This document shows, one piece after another, positions 60,652 through 64,000 of a DNA stretch of 64,000 nt. Numbering within the stretch: position 1 is the first letter of the stretch; the number at the start of each line of letters is the position of its first letter. Made by a program: the position numbers and the translations under genes. The stretch lies in the NCBI GenBank assembly GCA_963921825.1, contig OY997593.1, positions 49,460,039 through 49,524,038 of the forward strand, given 5' to 3'. The notes under the pieces are model-generated. The model did not search any database, was not told where the DNA came from, and worked only from the letters and a program-made list of their open reading frames with translations. This stretch comes from Erodium maritimum (lineage: Eukaryota > Streptophyta > Magnoliopsida > Geraniales > Geraniaceae).

Positions 60652-62213
60652 TGTTAGTGCTAGTGCCCGTAGTCCAATCGTAAATGTCCAAATGTAAATA
60701 TCATCGTTGGCAATATAATAAAGCGGCTTTCATATTACTTAAGTGTTGGAGTAATATATCGCGTGTGTATCCGATCTGTGCCCACCATGTGAATAGAACC
60801 ATAGTTCAGGATGGATAACACTCGATGAGGTCCCTAGTCAGTAGTATTCACTAGAAGCGACTAGTATGAGAGATGACTCTTGATGACTTACGTTCTATTG
60901 GTCATTGGAAAGGGTTCCGGAGTCTGATCATAGATATCATGTATGACATGATATTGGACGACCCGACCTAAACATGTTCCATAGATTAAGTCATGAACAT
61001 ATTCAGAGTCGTAGCTTGTAAGGTATCCTTAGACCGAGGAGTCTCTGTGGTAACTATGCAGTAAACAACTGAGTTTGACCTGAAAGCCTAACATTGCACT
61101 GTGACTGCGCTTCCATAACGGCTAGGATTGGCTTGGGGAATGACTGCATGAGCGACACGAGAGATGGCTAAAGGATTTATCCCTCATACTACGGTATGGG
61201 TAAGATTTCTAGTTCACGGCCGCTTGATCGATAGTGACTGAAAAGAAAGCATGGTCATGAACATTATACTGAGTATCATAAATTCAGTCATCTCACATAT
61301 CAAGGAACAAGGATTGAGAATAATAAGGATGACGACTTTGTGCCTTATCTCAATCAGGATATCAGAGATAAAAGGATAATGACAAGGACGACGGAAAGGT
61401 CAGAATCGACAGGGTCGATTTGTTATGCAATGTCAGGCTAAACTAAGTCTCGTTAGTTGCCACTAGGGTAAGATAAAGTAAAGCGGGACTTTACGTTGAT
61501 CTTACCGACATGCTAGACCTAAGGGTCACACCAAAGGTTTGTAAGTCGATAAGAACGCAATATAGCTTGGCTTGGAAGGAGTCGTGTCGGGAATTGCCAA
61601 AGTGGACGACTAGGACATGATGGGCTCGGCATGACTCTGTTATTGAGGCCCATGGCCGGCCCATATAGCCTAGGCCAACAAGAACCAAAGTCAAAAGTTT
61701 GACTAAGGAGTCTTGTAAATCTAAGTGGGTTGGACCCACTTTCCATTAACTAATAAACTAATTTAGTTTATTATGTCCACCTTGCTTTTTTGCATGGACA
61801 CTTGTCTCTTGATTGAGATTAAGTGATATGACACAATCCACTTAACTCACCATACTAGAGAGTTGGCACTACACAATGTGTAAAGGTTAAGCAAAACTTC
61901 ATCTTTTCTCCCACCTTGACCGAACACCCCTAAGAGAAGCAAGCTTGTTTGTTGCATGTTCTTAAGTCTATAAACTCAAGAACTACGTTGGGTTTGATTC
62001 TGTTAAGGATACGTAGGCGTCCAAGGTGCTCAAGCCATCCAAAGTTTGGTGTTCTTCTTCTCAATTCTCATCAAAACAAGAAGGTAACGCACACAAACTC
62101 GTGCTGAATTTTCTGTCTTGTATTTCAATATTTGGTAGGCTCTTCTCAAGTGATTCGTGGTTAATTTCCGCTGCATTTCATGTTTCTTTTGTCCACGACC
62201 TCGAGACCCAACA
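60652..62213 (+). mobile_element. Copia C 3' LTR (1562 bp)
   Basis: A polypurine tract AAGTGGGAGAT precedes TGTTAGTGCTAGTGCCCG. The 3' end reads TTTCCGCTGCATTTCATG... then GAGACCCAACA at 62213, followed by TCTAG, which matches the bases before the 5' LTR. The first ~440 bp and a block near 61440-61497 align with 48248-48745. The element as a whole is 48248-62213, including two nested solo LTRs. Confidence 0.82.
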
Positions 62214-62218
62214 TCTAG

Positions 62219-64000
62219 ATCATCGATATTCATTTTCCAATAAAAACACAATATCTCATGAATCATGATACATTTTTTTTCTAGGAATTTTGTATTAAAT
62301 CTTCAATTGGAAAGTTGTGTTTTAAATATCTTGAAACCAAAACATTGAGTTAAAGTTGATTAATATTATTCTTATTAATTGATTTTTAAATATTTATTAT
62401 AAGTATTAAATTATTATTTTTTATTTATGTTTACTCATTACTTATTTAGTGAGCATGTAAAACGTTGAGATCTTATTAGTGTTGAATAAAAATATGAGGG
62501 ATATGAATTGATGCCTGAAATTGATGTATTTTTACAATATCTAAGTCTTGTAGGGATCTTGTAGGGGCTACTTTTTTAGTTTTCATTTATGATTTCAATA
62601 AATAATGAAATAAAACAGATTCAAAACACTAACGGTACAAAAAAAATACGACGGAAAATCTATCCATATTATGATTTGTATTCCTCTCTAAAGAGATCCA
62701 ATATGTTTTCAACGATAGGGGTGAGCCAAAAAATACAAAATCCGGGTGAATTCGGACTGATCCAATCGAAAAAAATTTGGAAAAAATGAAGACCGAAATC
62801 GGGATGATCCGGATCTAGTATACCATATCCGTCGGATACCGGGCAATATCCGGTCCAATAATATTTTATACTTATTAATATTTAAATCCAGGATGCCATA
62901 AAGTTATTAATATTTAAAATATAATATTTTAATGTTTAGTATGACTTTTATAATCTGAATTTAGTTTAGAAATTTACCGTGCTTTAGAAAATTTTATGAT
63001 CGTAAAATTTTATAATATTTTCTTAATGGTTGTAAAACACATTTGATTATTATTTATATGAAGCAGATTTCGGGTGGGGAGAGGGTGTTTTTTCACCAGT
63101 AAGCATGGATCATTAAGTCTATTCAATGATCATAGCTTAATGGTTTTGAAATTCTAGTTAGGTGCAATAGCAAGATGTCTCACACAATGTTCAGACTTGT
63201 TGATAGACACCTTGCTTTAAAACAATATGGAATAAAAAAAGTAATAGCAGACAAGAACAAAAGGACACACAAGTTTGTTACCTAGTTCGGTGCAACATCA
63301 CCTATATCTTGGGGCACTCTACCAGTGGAAAGGTTTCACTATATGTAATCAATCAGACCATACAAGTTTTAGATCATACTCGATCAAACTTTATACTATT
63401 ATTACAAGTGAAAACCTATCTTAGAGACTTCCCCTGAATTCGAGATTCTCTCTCGATTCCACTCTTTGATCTTTCGCCTATCTCGGTTCAGTCCTTTGTT
63501 CTGTAGAGGTTCTTTGTGAGTCTTCAATCACGTAGTCACAACCCGATCCACCCAACCACTCATTCAGCAACGAATAGCATTTGAGAACAATTATTTTATT
63601 CTTTGTTCAACACATTCAGTCTCCCAACACACTAGTCCAACACGCTTAGGATCTCTGAATCCATAAACAAAGAACAACGTAAATTAGTAAAAAAAAAAAC
63701 AACGATCGGAACAGAGCTTATGGTATCACTTGACGTTTTATAGCTCACCTCTTCCTTCGAATCGTGTCTCCCTAGGGTTTCCTTAATCCTTAGAGTCACG
63801 ATCAAGCTTAATCTCCAAGTTTCCATATACTAGAACAATTCCTAAATAGAACAGTCTTTATCGTAGAAGTATCTTCAAATTAGGAAACTCAGAAGATCGC
63901 ACAAAATGTTCGTCAACATGCGATCTGACATCTTTTCTATCTTTGCGGAGAGACATCTGAAACAATATCTTGCTTGACAAATAAATAGCCAATCTAGATT
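62219..64000. other. AT-rich flank without a recognised gene
   Basis: 62219-62700 is AT-rich and featureless. 62715-62860 carries GGGGTGAGCCAAAAAATACAAA and repeated GG(A/T)T(A/C)CCGG-like words, resembling a common dispersed plant repeat. 63170-64000 contains GTTTGTTACCTAGTTCGGTGC, similar to sequence in some Copia LTRs, but no partner copy is in the window. Open frames are short and unassigned. Confidence 0.5.

Overview
This is a nuclear window from a flowering plant, most likely a eudicot. The evidence is three intron-rich plant genes (a V-ATPase subunit a, an RD19-type papain-like protease and TFIIF beta) set in a dense layer of plant transposable elements: L1-type LINEs with DUF4283/zinc-knuckle ORF1, Ty1/copia, Ty3/gypsy, PIF/Harbinger and Tourist-like MITEs. 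No species can be named from the sequence. There are no operons or CRISPR arrays, and I saw no rRNA or tRNA genes.

Layout: 1-3060 is LTR and LINE debris. The VHA-a gene (3337-9326, +, 18 coding exons, 816 aa) and an RD19-like cysteine protease (9897-11859, -, 4 exons, 356 aa) are convergent, with stop codons 570 bp apart. 12.1-16.3 kb holds a LINE tail and a complete PIF/Harbinger element with TIRs and a TAA duplication. 16.4-24.9 kb is a decayed minus-strand LINE split by a 3.16-kb solo LTR. 24.9-32.6 kb is a plus-strand Copia (A) interrupted by a minus-strand Copia (B). A 1.5-kb LINE-like insertion with a 13-bp target duplication ends about 310 bp before the TFIIF beta gene (34689-41350, +, 6 exons, 255 aa). 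The 4.7-kb intron 2 of that gene holds two MITEs, a Gypsy integrase fragment and a 313-bp tandem duplication that copies a splice acceptor. 41.8-64 kb is almost entirely transposon: a LINE/SINE-like tail, a 32-G tract, a solo LTR, then a Copia (C, 48248-62213) whose 5' region was hit twice by solo LTRs.

The host genes are not an obvious functional cluster. Proton pumping into the vacuole and a probably vacuolar protease fit the same compartment, but their adjacency may be chance. TFIIF beta is a general transcription factor.

The most notable pattern is in the LTRs. Four solo LTRs (families A x3 and B x1), each with a perfect 5-bp target duplication, plus one partial B copy at the window start, carry the same small module at nearly constant distance (273-279 bp) from the LTR 3' end: an inverted repeat related to GGTGAGCGAACGCTCACC, followed by a pyrimidine tract that in four of the five copies ends in CAG|GT. 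No internal coding region for these LTR families is present here. I found no convincing novel multi-gene system. Coding exon boundaries were read by hand from splice sites and reading phase; transposon edges are approximate unless a target duplication is quoted.
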